From Romboutsia ilealis (GTDB lineage Bacteria; Bacillota; Clostridia; Peptostreptococcales; Peptostreptococcaceae), in contig NZ_LN555523.1 of the NCBI RefSeq assembly GCF_900015215.1, positions 378,415 through 442,414 of the forward strand: a stretch of 64,000 nucleotides of DNA, in the 5' to 3' direction. The notes under the pieces are model-generated. The model was given only the letters and a program-made list of their open reading frames with translations. It was not told where the DNA came from and made no database searches. Of this stretch, positions 53,596-62,794 are shown one piece after another. Every line of letters begins with the position of its first letter. Positions within the stretch are counted from its first letter, which is position 1. Both the position numbers and the translations under genes were made by a program.

Positions 53596-55014
53596 ATGGA
53601 AAGATATAATATAAAGTTTAATGATAAAACTAAAAAATATCTACAAATATATAATCATATAAAAGATATGATATTAAAAAAAGAACTTAAAGATCATGAA
53701 AAACTAAAACCGATAAGAAAGTTATCTAAATTTATTGGAGTAAACAATACCACTGTAGTAAAGGCATATGAACTTTTAGAAAATGAAGGATATATATATA
53801 AGGTTATTGGTAGTGGAACATTTGTATCATCAAAGAATAGAAATGAGGATATTAAAATTAAAAAAGATGGAATAATACATTTTGATAATGGAAATCCATC
53901 AACTGATATTTTTCCAATAGAGGATTTTAAAAAAGCTATAAACATAGCCTTAAATAAAGAAGGCTCATCGATGTTTGAATATGATGATGGTCTTGGGTTT
54001 GAAAAATTAAGAGTTAAGATGGTTGAATATCTAAAGTCTCTCTATATATATACTAATAAAGAAAATATACAAATAATATCAGGAGCACAACAAGGTATTG
54101 ATATAGTATGCAAAGGACTTATAAATTACTCTGATGTTGTGTTTATAGAAGAACCTACATATAATGGAGCGATACAAGTTTTTAAGAGTAGAGGAGCTAA
54201 AGTAGTATCTATTCCTATGCTAAATGATGGGATAGATATCGGAATACTTAAGTTAAAACTTGAGAAAATAAAGCCAAGATTAATGTATATTATGCCTAAT
54301 TTCCAAAATCCAACAGGGATATCGTACTCTACATATAAAAAGAAAAAAATGATAGAATTAGCACAAAAATATGATTTTTATATATTAGAAGATGATTTTA
54401 TAAGTGATTTTAAATTTGAATCTAAAGATAATAGACCTCTTAGAAGTTATGATGATAAAAATAGAGTAATATATATAAAAAGTTTTTCTAAAATATTTAT
54501 GCCAGGAATCAGGATGGGTATAGTTGAAATACCTAATGAACTGTTAAATACTATTTTATGGGCAAAATATTCATCGGATATATCTACCCCAGGCTTAATA
54601 CAAAAGTCTATGTATTATTATTTAGAAAACTTTAGTTTAGAAACATATTTAAAAGGTGTAGAAGAAGTATATACGAGAAAATACTTATTTGCAAAAGAAT
54701 TAATAAATAATAAGCTATGTAATAAGTTAAAAATGAAATCTCTAGACGGAGGCATGAATTTTTTTCTGGAATTACCAAGAGGATATTCTTCTCGTGAATT
54801 TACTAGGTATATGTTAAATAAAGGTGTGGCCATATTGCCAGGAACTTATTTTTTTGATAATTTGATAGATGATAGGTTTTTTAGAATAAATATAGCCAAC
54901 CCAAGTATACAAGAAATAGAAAAGGGAATATCTATAATAAGTGATAATATAGATGATTTTCTAAAAAATTATAAATATAAACTAAATGACAAAAGTGATA
55001 TATTATTTTACTAA
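53596..55014 (+). CDS. MocR-type GntR regulator fused to a PLP aminotransferase domain
   Basis: 472 residues. The N-terminal GntR winged helix (about residues 10-75) has YLQIYNHIKDMILKKELKDH and LSKFIGVNNTTVVKAYELLENEGYIYK. A linker leads to a fold-type I aminotransferase domain with SGAQQGIDIVCKGL, MPNFQNPTGISYS, LEDDFISDFKFES and the PLP-lysine region YIKSFSKIFMPGIRMGIVE. MocR regulators sense vitamin B6 or amino-compound ligands and often control pdx or neighbouring metabolic genes. No pdx gene is adjacent here. It is divergent from the PHP gene. Confidence 0.93.
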   Translation: MERYNIKFNDKTKKYLQIYNHIKDMILKKELKDHEKLKPIRKLSKFIGVNNTTVVKAYELLENEGYIYKVIGSGTFVSSKNRNEDIKIKKDGIIHFDNGNPSTDIFPIEDFKKAINIALNKEGSSMFEYDDGLGFEKLRVKMVEYLKSLYIYTNKENIQIISGAQQGIDIVCKGLINYSDVVFIEEPTYNGAIQVFKSRGAKVVSIPMLNDGIDIGILKLKLEKIKPRLMYIMPNFQNPTGISYSTYKKKKMIELAQKYDFYILEDDFISDFKFESKDNRPLRSYDDKNRVIYIKSFSKIFMPGIRMGIVEIPNELLNTILWAKYSSDISTPGLIQKSMYYYLENFSLETYLKGVEEVYTRKYLFAKELINNKLCNKLKMKSLDGGMNFFLELPRGYSSREFTRYMLNKGVAILPGTYFFDNLIDDRFFRINIANPSIQEIEKGISIISDNIDDFLKNYKYKLNDKSDILFY

Positions 55015-55024
55015 ATAACTAAAG

Positions 55025-55063
55025 AAAGGAGAATACTCAAAGTAGTTTGAGTATAATTAAAAC
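55025..55063 (+). promoter_or_regulatory. Hairpin-bridged ribosome-binding site of the DUF896 gene
   Basis: SD AAAGGAG (55025-55031), then a perfect 9-bp stem ATACTCAAA/TTTGAGTAT with loop GTAG (55033-55054), then 9 nt, then ATG 55064. Without the stem the spacing is 32 nt; with it folded, about 10 nt. The in-frame TAA at 55058 excludes an upstream start, and no second SD exists. Confidence 0.6.
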
Positions 55064-55273
55064 ATGTTTGATCAAAATAAATTAGATAGAATAAACGAAT
55101 TAGCAAAGAAAAATAAATTAGAGGGATTAAGTACTGAAGAACTAGCAGAAAGAGAAGTTTTAAGAAAAGAGTACTTAGATCATTTTAGATCTCATTTTAA
55201 ATCAAGATTAGAGAATATTAAAGTAGTTTCTCCAGAGGAATATGAACAAGAAATGAAGAATAAAAAGAATTAA
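55064..55273 (+). CDS. DUF896 (UPF0291/YnzC-type) protein
   Basis: 69 residues. Conserved family sequence: KLDRINELAKKNKLEGLSTEE, then EREVLRKEYLDHFRSHFKSRLENIKVV. B. subtilis YnzC is a small helical-hairpin protein connected with the SOS response (yneA operon neighbourhood), but its biochemical activity is unsettled. The ATG lacks a directly adjacent SD; the SD appears to be brought near by a hairpin. It lies 22 nt before the M18 aminopeptidase gene, probably in the same transcript. Confidence 0.92.
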   Translation: MFDQNKLDRINELAKKNKLEGLSTEELAEREVLRKEYLDHFRSHFKSRLENIKVVSPEEYEQEMKNKKN

Positions 55274-55295
55274 ACATAAAATCAGGAGGGGTAGT

Positions 55296-56690
55296 ATGAA
55301 GTTAAAGTACGAAGCAAAAAATGCTTGGGAATTCGAAAGAGAAAATAATAGACTAGATGATGTAATGGACTACTCAAAAGGATATATGCAATTCTTAAAT
55401 GTTGGAAAAACAGAGAGAACATCAGCTAGAGAAATTGTAAGAATGGCTAAAGAAAATGGATATATATCAATAGATGAAGCTATTAATAATGGGAAGATAA
55501 GCCCAGGAGATAAAATCTATGCAGTTAATAAAGATAAAGCAGTTGCTTTATTTATAATAGGTAAAAATAAATTAGAAAATGGTATGAAAATAATAGGAGG
55601 ACATATAGATTCTCCAAGAATAGATTTAAAACCACATCCATTATATCAAGAATCAAATTTAGGATTTTTTAAGACACATTACTATGGTGGAATAAAAAAA
55701 TATCAATGGTCTACAATACCACTTGCTATACATGGTTTAGTAATATTAAATGATGGCCAAAAAGTAGACATTTGTATTGGAGAAGATGAAACTGATCCAG
55801 TATTTTGTATAACTGATTTATTACCACATTTAGCACAAAATCAAATGCAAAAGAAGCTTGCAGATGGTATAACAGGAGAGCAACTTAATCTACTAATTGG
55901 TAGTATACCATTAGAAGGTTCAGAAAAAGAAGCTATAGAGGAAAATATATTAAAAATACTAAATAGTAAATATGGAATTATAGAAGAAGATTTATTAAGC
56001 GCTGAGATAGAAATAGTACCAGCTGGAAAGGCCCGTGATTTAGGCCTTGATAGATCTATGATATTAGCTTATGGACATGATGATAGAGTTTGCTCATATG
56101 GTGCAGTAAAGGCTTTAATGGATACTAAAGATCCTGAATATTGTGCAGTTGCTTTATGTGTAGATAAAGAAGAAGTTGGATCTCAAGGAAATACAGGAAT
56201 GCATTCAAGATTTTTTGAAAATACAGTAGCTGAACTTATAGAACTAGAAGGAGAGCATTCAGAGTTAAAGGTAAGAAGAGCTATGGCAAATTCGAAAGTA
56301 TTATCTGCCGATGTTTCAGCTGGATATGATCCAAATTATCCTGAAGTATATGACAAAAGAAATTCTGCGTATATGGGACATGGATTAGTTTTAAGTAAGT
56401 ATACAGGTTCTAGAGGTAAAGGTGGTTGTAATGATGCTAATGCTGAATTTATGGCTGAAGTAAGAAGAATATTTAATCAAGATAATGTAGTATGGCAAAC
56501 TGCTGAACTTGGAAAGGTTGACCAAGGTGGTGGTGGAACAATAGCATATATACTAGCAAACTACGGTGCAGAAGTTATAGACTGTGGGATAGGAGTATTA
56601 AATATGCATTCACCTTATGAAGTAGTTTCAAAGGTAGATATGTATGAAATGTATAAAGGATATAAAGCATTTTTCAATATAAATCTATAA
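55296..56690 (+). CDS. M18-family aminopeptidase
   Basis: 464 residues, AGGAGG upstream. Metal ligands and active-site parts are complete: GGHIDSPRIDLKPHPLY with His, ILAYGHDDRVCSYGAVKAL with the bridging Asp, CVDKEEVGSQGNTGMHS with the catalytic Glu pair, LSADVSAGYDPNYP, and the C-terminal IGVLNMHSPYEVVSKVD with the last His. M18 enzymes are large dodecameric zinc aminopeptidases preferring Asp/Glu or Lys. This length is typical of the clostridial ApeA-like branch. Cytoplasmic peptide turnover together with peptidase T elsewhere in the window is likely. Confidence 0.95.
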   Translation: MKLKYEAKNAWEFERENNRLDDVMDYSKGYMQFLNVGKTERTSAREIVRMAKENGYISIDEAINNGKISPGDKIYAVNKDKAVALFIIGKNKLENGMKIIGGHIDSPRIDLKPHPLYQESNLGFFKTHYYGGIKKYQWSTIPLAIHGLVILNDGQKVDICIGEDETDPVFCITDLLPHLAQNQMQKKLADGITGEQLNLLIGSIPLEGSEKEAIEENILKILNSKYGIIEEDLLSAEIEIVPAGKARDLGLDRSMILAYGHDDRVCSYGAVKALMDTKDPEYCAVALCVDKEEVGSQGNTGMHSRFFENTVAELIELEGEHSELKVRRAMANSKVLSADVSAGYDPNYPEVYDKRNSAYMGHGLVLSKYTGSRGKGGCNDANAEFMAEVRRIFNQDNVVWQTAELGKVDQGGGGTIAYILANYGAEVIDCGIGVLNMHSPYEVVSKVDMYEMYKGYKAFFNINL

Positions 56691-56736
56691 TATAGAAAGA
56701 GAAATAGACTTTTTTAGTCTATTTCTTTTTCTATAT
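56691..56736. terminator. Bidirectional terminator overlapping the LysR stop
   Basis: GAAATAGAC pairs with GTCTATTTC around TTTTTTA, extended by flanking TATAGAAA and TTTTCTATA. The minus-strand LysR stop codon lies in the loop. Confidence 0.82.
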
Positions 56737-57628
56737 CAAAATATTCACACAAGCTATTTAAGAATTTATTTTCTAGAGGGCTGAATGCTTTTTTCTTAGA
56801 ATAAATAAAATAAAATTTTCTAGAAAAATCAATACTTTTTACTCTATAAAATTTTATTTTATTACTTTTTATATAGTCTTTTGCTGAATTGTATGAAACA
56901 AAAGAAACACCAAGTCCTATTTTAACCATCTCTTTTATGGTTTCATTAGATTCAACGTATGCAAGTATATCTAAATTATTAATATTAAATTTATGTTCTT
57001 TCAGTATATTAATAGTTAAATTTCTAGTTCCTGATCCTTCTTTTCTCATTATAAAATTAAGTTTATTTAGTTCATTTATATCTATATATCCATTATCATT
57101 ATCTATATTTAAATCAATAGGTGCTATAAGAATTAATTCGTCACTTATTAAGTCTATAGATTTTATTTTAGGATTAGAAGTTTTATAACCTACAAATCCA
57201 AAGCTTATTCTTCCATTTAAAATTTCAGATATGGCATATTGAGAATCATAATGACTTATACTAAATTTTACATTTGGATATTGATTATGAAATGATTTAA
57301 TAAAATTTGGAAGAATATAAGTTTCAGGTATCGAGCTAGATGCAATATCAATTAAACCTTCTATTTTACCAGAATGTTCTTTTATATCATATATAGCTTT
57401 TTTACAATTATTTAATATAGAAATTGCATTTTCTAAGAGTATTTCTCCGGACTTAGTTAATGTTATACATTTATTATTTCTATTAAATAAAATTGCATCT
57501 AATTCTTTTTCTAAATTTTGTATATGTGAACTTACTGTAGGTTGTGTTAAAAATAGTTCTCGAGCAGCCTTTGAAAAACTTTTGTACTTAGCGACAGTTA
57601 CGAAGGCTTCAAGTTGTTTAACGTCCAT
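56714..57628 (-). CDS. LysR-family transcriptional regulator
   Basis: 304 residues; start at 57628 because AAAGGAGG lies 7 nt upstream of ATG-GAC-GTT (an earlier TTG is less suited). N-terminal helix-turn-helix: DVKQLEAFVTVAKYKSFSKAARELFLTQPTVSSHIQNLEKEL. The effector domain runs from about residue 90, with IASSSIPETYILPNFIKSF and a late GLGVSFVSYNSAKDYI. It resembles CysB/CysL-type or selenium-linked LysR regulators in its opening, but the regulon is not evident. Divergent from the lipoprotein gene by about 200 nt, so it may control that gene. Confidence 0.93.
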   Translation of the reverse strand: MDVKQLEAFVTVAKYKSFSKAARELFLTQPTVSSHIQNLEKELDAILFNRNNKCITLTKSGEILLENAISILNNCKKAIYDIKEHSGKIEGLIDIASSSIPETYILPNFIKSFHNQYPNVKFSISHYDSQYAISEILNGRISFGFVGYKTSNPKIKSIDLISDELILIAPIDLNIDNDNGYIDINELNKLNFIMRKEGSGTRNLTINILKEHKFNINNLDILAYVESNETIKEMVKIGLGVSFVSYNSAKDYIKSNKIKFYRVKSIDFSRKFYFIYSKKKAFSPLENKFLNSLCEYFDIEKEID

Positions 57629-57826
57629 TAGCAATCCTCCTTTAAATTATTTGTAGATATCATTAAATTTATAATCTGAGTTAATATTACATCTTATTTA
57701 CAAAAACATTACAAATTGTGCTTATATATTTATAAAATTTCCATAGATAGTATATAATCTATTATATAGTAATAAATTAAATTAAAGGTAAATTAAATTT
57801 TTAAATAATTAATAAGGGGGGATACT

Positions 57827-58564
57827 ATGAACATAAGAAAAGTATTAACAATTAGCCTTATTTCATTTGCCTTTTTTGTTACTGGATGTAGTAGTAAAGA
57901 TATAGGTTCTGTACAATCAATAGCAGATGAAGCTACTCATCAAAGAACTATGACTAAGGTACAAAATAATGTAAGTGAAATAATTGGGAAAGATTATAAA
58001 TATGTATTAGAGAATATGGGGCGTCCATACTGTACGACTTATTATATTGATATAGATAAAGTGAAAAATATAAGTAATATAGAAGAACTTAATAGCATAG
58101 AAAATATTAGACTGATATATCCAAAAGAAACTAATGTGGACGAGTCAGAAAACAGTGCTTTATATATGCAACTTGATAATTATATAGTAAAGGAAGTTCA
58201 AACTTATGAGCTTTTATCTAAAGATGAAAAAGAAGATATTAAATCAAGCGTAGATATAATAGTAGATAGATATAGTGAAGAACCTAGTTTTTCATCAGAT
58301 AAATTTGAAAATATAAATTTGGATAAATATGTAGGAGAAGATATAGAATTATTTTTAAAAGATATAGGATATATTACATCAAATTTTGAGATTTATGATA
58401 ATAAAAGAGAAAAAAATATAAAAGTATATTTATTAAATCAAATAAACTCTTTAAATAATAAAATTATGTTAGTATATAACAACTCTGATAAGATAGAAGA
58501 TATTAAAATCGTGAAAATTAGTGAAGGTTTAGATTTAATAAATGATTTTTCGTTTTTTAAATAA
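57827..58564 (+). CDS. Lipoprotein of unknown function
   Basis: 245 residues, AAGGGGGG upstream. Signal peptide NIRKVLTISLISFAFFVTGC with lipobox VTGC (Cys21). The mature part is acidic, with two related segments: IIGKDYKYVLENMGRPYCTTYYID (near 50) and YVGEDIELFLKDIGYITSNFEIYD (near 165). They look like diverged repeats of one small alpha/beta unit. No enzyme motif. A homologous small-lipoprotein family is not recalled. The promoter region contains TATAAT at about 57759. Confidence 0.75.
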   Translation: MNIRKVLTISLISFAFFVTGCSSKDIGSVQSIADEATHQRTMTKVQNNVSEIIGKDYKYVLENMGRPYCTTYYIDIDKVKNISNIEELNSIENIRLIYPKETNVDESENSALYMQLDNYIVKEVQTYELLSKDEKEDIKSSVDIIVDRYSEEPSFSSDKFENINLDKYVGEDIELFLKDIGYITSNFEIYDNKREKNIKVYLLNQINSLNNKIMLVYNNSDKIEDIKIVKISEGLDLINDFSFFK

Positions 58565-58674
58565 TCTGAAAGTAGTTTATTAATAGAAAATAATGTAATT
58601 GTTAAAAAAGAATATGAATCAAAACTTTGGATAAATTAATCTTAATAAAGATTTAGAGGAGGATTAATTTTATC

Positions 58675-58857
58675 ATGGATAATAATAAAAATAGACTTAA
58701 AGATAGACCTAAATCAAAATCAGAGATGAGAAAAATGTACTTTGAACATGGTTCTGAATTAGGTATAGAAAATGGATTACACATAGGAGCTAAAGATAGT
58801 GGGTCCAATAAAACAAAAACACAAAAGTTTTATCATAAAGTAAAAAAAGATGATTAA
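58675..58857 (+). CDS. Small basic hypothetical protein (60 aa)
   Basis: ATG 58675 preceded by AGAGGAGG. The product is charged and hydrophilic: NRLKDRPKSKSEMRKMYFEH, ELGIENGLHIGAKDSG, ending KFYHKVKKDD. No membrane segment and no Cys. Some resemblance to small acid-soluble-type minor spore proteins in size and composition, but no SASP signature (GPR cleavage site) is seen. A terminator follows at once. Function unknown. Confidence 0.65.
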   Translation: MDNNKNRLKDRPKSKSEMRKMYFEHGSELGIENGLHIGAKDSGSNKTKTQKFYHKVKKDD

Positions 58858-58862
58858 TAGTA

Positions 58863-58901
58863 AAAAAGAGATTATACTATTTTAAGTATAGTCTCTTTTT
58901 A
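58863..58901 (+). terminator. Rho-independent terminator
   Basis: AAAAAGAGATTATACT pairs with AGTATAGTCTCTTTTT around ATTTTA (one G-U pair). Confidence 0.85.
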
Positions 58902-58994
58902 ATTATAATATTAATAGATTTCAAGAAATTGATATAATTATAAATAATTAGTTTTATATTAGTTAAATATGATGATTAAAAGGTAGGTAGTATA

Positions 58995-59876
58995 ATGTTT
59001 AAAGAAGTACTTATAAGTGGAGCTATTATATTACTTAGTGGATATAGATATTATATTCATAAATTAGAAGATATAGAGTGTGTAAGCTATGAAGTAAAAA
59101 ATAGCAAAATACCAAAAGTATTTGATAATTTTAAAATAGTTCAAATAAGTGATTTACACAATAGAAGTTTTGGAGTAGACAATAATATTTTATTAGAAAA
59201 AATAGATACATTAAATCCAGATATAGTATGTATAACTGGAGATTTGATTGATGGTGCAAATGAGGATTTTAGTATCGCACTAAATTTAATAGATGTTTTA
59301 AGTAGAAAATATCCAGTATATCATATAATTGGGAATCATGAACAGAAAGTAATGATGAATAAATATAAAGAATTATATAAGGAGTATTTTAAACAACTAT
59401 ATAATAAAAATATTATCAACCTAGAGAATGAAATAGTTAAAATAGAAAGAGGTAGTACATGTATAAACATATATGGCTTAGTGATTCCATATATGTACTA
59501 TCCATATTTATTTAATAGAAATTACAAAAATAAGAACTTGGATTTTAATAAATATGATGTAGAAAAAAGATTAGGAAAAATAGATAATAAAGAATATAAT
59601 ATATTATTAGTACATACACCATTTTTCTTTGAAGGATATTCAAAGTGGGGAGCTGACTTAGTATTAGCTGGACATGTGCATGGAGGTATAATTAGGATTC
59701 CAATCAAAGGAGGTTTACTTTCTCCAAATAGAGAGTTCTTTCCTAAGTATGATTTAGGAGAATATAGCATAGATAAATCTACCATGATATTAAGCAAGGG
59801 GTTAGGTGGATCAAAGGTATTACCTAGAGTGAATTGTAAACCAGAAATAGTTGAAATAACTTTAAAATGCAAATAA
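58995..59876 (+). CDS. Membrane-anchored metallophosphoesterase (YkuE/YaeI type)
   Basis: 293 residues; one N-terminal hydrophobic segment (LISGAIILLSGYRYYIH). The calcineurin-like domain is complete: VQISDLHNRSFG (DxH), DIVCITGDLIDG (GD), YHIIGNHEQKV (GNHE), ILLVHTPFFF (H), VLAGHVHGGIIRIP (GHxH). The C-terminal GGLLSPNREFFPKYDLGEYSI segment with KGLGGSKVLPRVNCKPEIVEI is typical of YkuE/YaeI-like phosphodiesterases linked to lipid substrates. It is not SbcD, which would have a different cap and length. GGTAGG-type SD before ATG 58995. Confidence 0.92.
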   Translation: MFKEVLISGAIILLSGYRYYIHKLEDIECVSYEVKNSKIPKVFDNFKIVQISDLHNRSFGVDNNILLEKIDTLNPDIVCITGDLIDGANEDFSIALNLIDVLSRKYPVYHIIGNHEQKVMMNKYKELYKEYFKQLYNKNIINLENEIVKIERGSTCINIYGLVIPYMYYPYLFNRNYKNKNLDFNKYDVEKRLGKIDNKEYNILLVHTPFFFEGYSKWGADLVLAGHVHGGIIRIPIKGGLLSPNREFFPKYDLGEYSIDKSTMILSKGLGGSKVLPRVNCKPEIVEITLKCK

Positions 59877-59906
59877 ACACTATCTATAAATAGATAGTGC
59901 TTATAG

Positions 59907-59992
59907 TGGTGCCGGATGTGGGACTCGAACCCACACTCTATAACTAGAAACGGATTTTGAGTCCGTCGTGTCTGCCATTCCACCAATCCGGC
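59907..59992 (-). tRNA. tRNA-Leu (anticodon CAA)
   Basis: 86 nt on the minus strand, with encoded CCA. Acceptor GCCGGAT pairs with ATCCGGC, anticodon stem ACGGA/TCCGT around CTCAAAA (anticodon CAA), a long variable arm (class II) and T-arm GGTTCGAGTCC. An inverted repeat CACTATCT/AGATAGTG at 59878-59900 lies just downstream and may terminate it. Confidence 0.97.
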
Positions 59993-60141
59993 ATATTCTA
60001 TATAAATATTATAACACTATGATAAAATACTAGCAATATATATTGGTATTAATATTCATAATATGTTATGGTAATATTAAATAATATATATTGGTATATA
60101 ATAGCTATAATTAAATTATATAAACAATAGGAGTGATAAAT

Positions 60142-62787
60142 TTGGATAAAACGTTAGTTATAATAGATGGAAATTCGATAATAAATAGAGCATTTTATGC
60201 TTTACCAGAAATGAGTAATAAAGAAGGATTAAAAACTAATGCAATATATGGTTTTACTAATATGCTTCTTAAAATAATAGATACATATAATCCTACACAC
60301 ATAAGTGTTGCTTTTGATAGAAAAGCGCCCACATTTAGGCATATAGAATTTAAGGAATATAAAGCAGGAAGAAAGAAAATGCCTGATGAATTAAGAGAGC
60401 AGTTTGAACCGTTAAAAAATCTATTAGATAAGTTTAATATACATAGGTTGGAAATTGATGGATACGAAGCAGATGATATAATAGGTACAGTTTCTAAAAT
60501 AGCAGAAGATAATGGATTTAAAGTATATATAGTTACAGGAGATAAAGATGCTATACAACTTGCATCCAATAAAACAACAACTTTAATAACTAAAAAGGGA
60601 GTAGGGGAAGTTGAAGAATATGATTATGATTCAGTTATTGAAAAATATGAAATGACGCCGACTCAGTTTATAGATTTAAAAGGTCTTATGGGAGACAAAT
60701 CAGATAATATACCAGGTGTTCCAGGAATAGGAGAAAAAACAGGTATAAAGCTTATAAAAGAGTTTTCTAGTATAGAAGGTATATTTGATAATATAGAAAG
60801 TATAAAAGGAAGTACAAAAAAGAAGCTAGAAGAAAATAAAGAACTAGCAATAATGAGTAAAAAATTAGCTACTATTATAAGAAATGTTCCTGTAGAATTT
60901 AAGCTAGAAGAGTTAGAGTATGGAAATTATAATACAGATGATGTTTTAGAGATATTTAAATATTTAGGATTTACAAGTTTAATTCCAAGGCTGGGAAATT
61001 TAGATGAGAACAGAGAATCAGTTAATGAAGTTAATTTAGAAGTATCAAAGCTAGAGGATATAGATGAATTTATAAATAAGATAAAAGAAAATAATGAATT
61101 AATAATAAAGACAGTAACAAGAGAAGGTAACATATTAGATAAAAGGATAATGTATATATTTTTAAGTTTTGATGGTAAAAAAGTATATTATATAGAAGAA
61201 AATGATATACATAAGCTAGAATCAATATTTACAAGTAATGAAATAAAGAAATTAGGATATAATCTAAAAGATGACTATATAGCGTTTAGACCATATGGAA
61301 TAAAATTAGAAAATATATATTTTGATATAACAATTGCGGAGTATTTAATTGATTCAATGTCATCTACATCATATGAATGTAGTGCAATAGCTATGAAATA
61401 CTTAACTAAAAAGGTAAAAACAAAGGAAGAATTATTAGGTAAAGGTGTAAAAGCTAAAAAATATCAGGATTTAGATTTTGAAGAACTAAGTATACATATA
61501 TCGCAGATAATTGATACTGTAAAAAATGTTATGCCAGTAATGGAAGAAAACTTAAAAGAAAGTGATATGGATGGATTACTGTATCATGTAGAAATGCCTT
61601 TAGTTGAAGTATTAGCAGATATGGAGTATGAAGGAATGAAGGTAGATAAAGAAAAACTAAATGAATTAGGTTTACAATTTAAAGAAATAATAAAAAAACT
61701 TGAAAGTGAAATATATGAAATATCTGGAGAAGAATTTAATATAAACTCTCCTAAACAGTTAGGAGTAATATTATTCGAAAAATTAGGTCTTCCAGTAATT
61801 AAGAAGACTAAGACAGGGTACTCAACTAATGCAGAAGTATTGGACAAACTAAAAGACCAAAGTCCTATAATTGATAAAATTACAGAGTATAGACAAATAG
61901 TAAAACTAAATTCAACTTATGTAGAAGGATTATTATCTATAATAAATCCTATAGATGGAAGAATACATTCATCATTTAATCAAACGATAACGACAACAGG
62001 ACGAATTTCTTCAACGGAACCTAATCTACAAAATATACCTGTTAAGCTTGAGATGGGAAGAAATATAAGAAAAGTATTTATATCAGATAAAGGATGTAAA
62101 CTTGTAGATGCTGATTATTCTCAAGTGGAACTTAGAGTACTTGCTCATATGAGTCAAGATGAGACTATGATAGATGCATTTAAGCATAATGAAGATATAC
62201 ATACTAAAACAGCATCTCAGGTATTTAATGTTAGTATGGATGAGGTAACTAGTAAGCAAAGAAGTGATGCAAAGGCCGTGAACTTTGGAATCGTTTATGG
62301 AAAAAGTGATTTTGGATTATCAGAAGACTTACATATACCAGTAAAGCAAGCAAAAGAGTATATAGAAAATTACTTTAATAAATACAATAAGATAAAGGAA
62401 TTTATGGATAATATTATAGATAATGCTAGTGATAGTGGATATGTTACAACAATATTGAATAGAAGAAGATATATACCAGAGATAAAATCTAGTAATTTTA
62501 TGTTAAGAAATGCAGGAAAAAGAGCGGCGATGAATGCACCTATACAAGGGAGTGCAGCTGATATAATAAAGATAGCTATGATAAATGTATACAAAAAATT
62601 AGAGAAAAATAATTTAAAATCGAAGCTTATACTTCAAGTTCATGACGAACTTATAGTAGAAGCTATAGATAGCGAAATAGAAATAGTTAAAAAAATAGTT
62701 AAAGATGAAATGGAAAACGCAGTATGTTTAGATGTAAACTTAGATGTAGATTTAAATATAGGCGATTCTTGGTATGATACAAAGTAG
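60142..62787 (+). CDS. polA: DNA polymerase I
   Basis: 881 residues from the TTG at 60142; AGGAG lies 8 nt upstream, and a GTG at 60133 overlaps that SD. Residues about 1-290 are the 5'-3' flap nuclease (VIIDGNSIINRAFYAL, DGYEADDIIGTV, VTGDKDAIQLA, MGDKSDNIPGVPGIGEKTG). The middle domain is a degenerate 3'-5' exonuclease: the DxE site reads KTVTRE, so proofreading is predicted lost. The C-terminal family-A polymerase has DADYSQVELRVLAHMS (motif A), the O-helix KAVNFGIVYG (motif B) and LQVHDELIVEA (motif C). It fills gaps and removes primers. coaE and a transglycosylase gene follow on the same transcript. Confidence 0.97.
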   Translation: MDKTLVIIDGNSIINRAFYALPEMSNKEGLKTNAIYGFTNMLLKIIDTYNPTHISVAFDRKAPTFRHIEFKEYKAGRKKMPDELREQFEPLKNLLDKFNIHRLEIDGYEADDIIGTVSKIAEDNGFKVYIVTGDKDAIQLASNKTTTLITKKGVGEVEEYDYDSVIEKYEMTPTQFIDLKGLMGDKSDNIPGVPGIGEKTGIKLIKEFSSIEGIFDNIESIKGSTKKKLEENKELAIMSKKLATIIRNVPVEFKLEELEYGNYNTDDVLEIFKYLGFTSLIPRLGNLDENRESVNEVNLEVSKLEDIDEFINKIKENNELIIKTVTREGNILDKRIMYIFLSFDGKKVYYIEENDIHKLESIFTSNEIKKLGYNLKDDYIAFRPYGIKLENIYFDITIAEYLIDSMSSTSYECSAIAMKYLTKKVKTKEELLGKGVKAKKYQDLDFEELSIHISQIIDTVKNVMPVMEENLKESDMDGLLYHVEMPLVEVLADMEYEGMKVDKEKLNELGLQFKEIIKKLESEIYEISGEEFNINSPKQLGVILFEKLGLPVIKKTKTGYSTNAEVLDKLKDQSPIIDKITEYRQIVKLNSTYVEGLLSIINPIDGRIHSSFNQTITTTGRISSTEPNLQNIPVKLEMGRNIRKVFISDKGCKLVDADYSQVELRVLAHMSQDETMIDAFKHNEDIHTKTASQVFNVSMDEVTSKQRSDAKAVNFGIVYGKSDFGLSEDLHIPVKQAKEYIENYFNKYNKIKEFMDNIIDNASDSGYVTTILNRRRYIPEIKSSNFMLRNAGKRAAMNAPIQGSAADIIKIAMINVYKKLEKNNLKSKLILQVHDELIVEAIDSEIEIVKKIVKDEMENAVCLDVNLDVDLNIGDSWYDTK

Positions 62788-62794
62788 GTGTTTT

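Noticed and set aside
58675..58857. Small acid-soluble spore protein
   Set aside because: Size and charge fit loosely, but the alpha/beta-type SASP motif and GPR protease site are missing.
58995..59876. Displaced sbcD, to explain the deletion upstream of sbcC
   Set aside because: It has a membrane anchor and the YkuE-type C-terminal signature, lacks the SbcD start and cap, and is far from sbcC.
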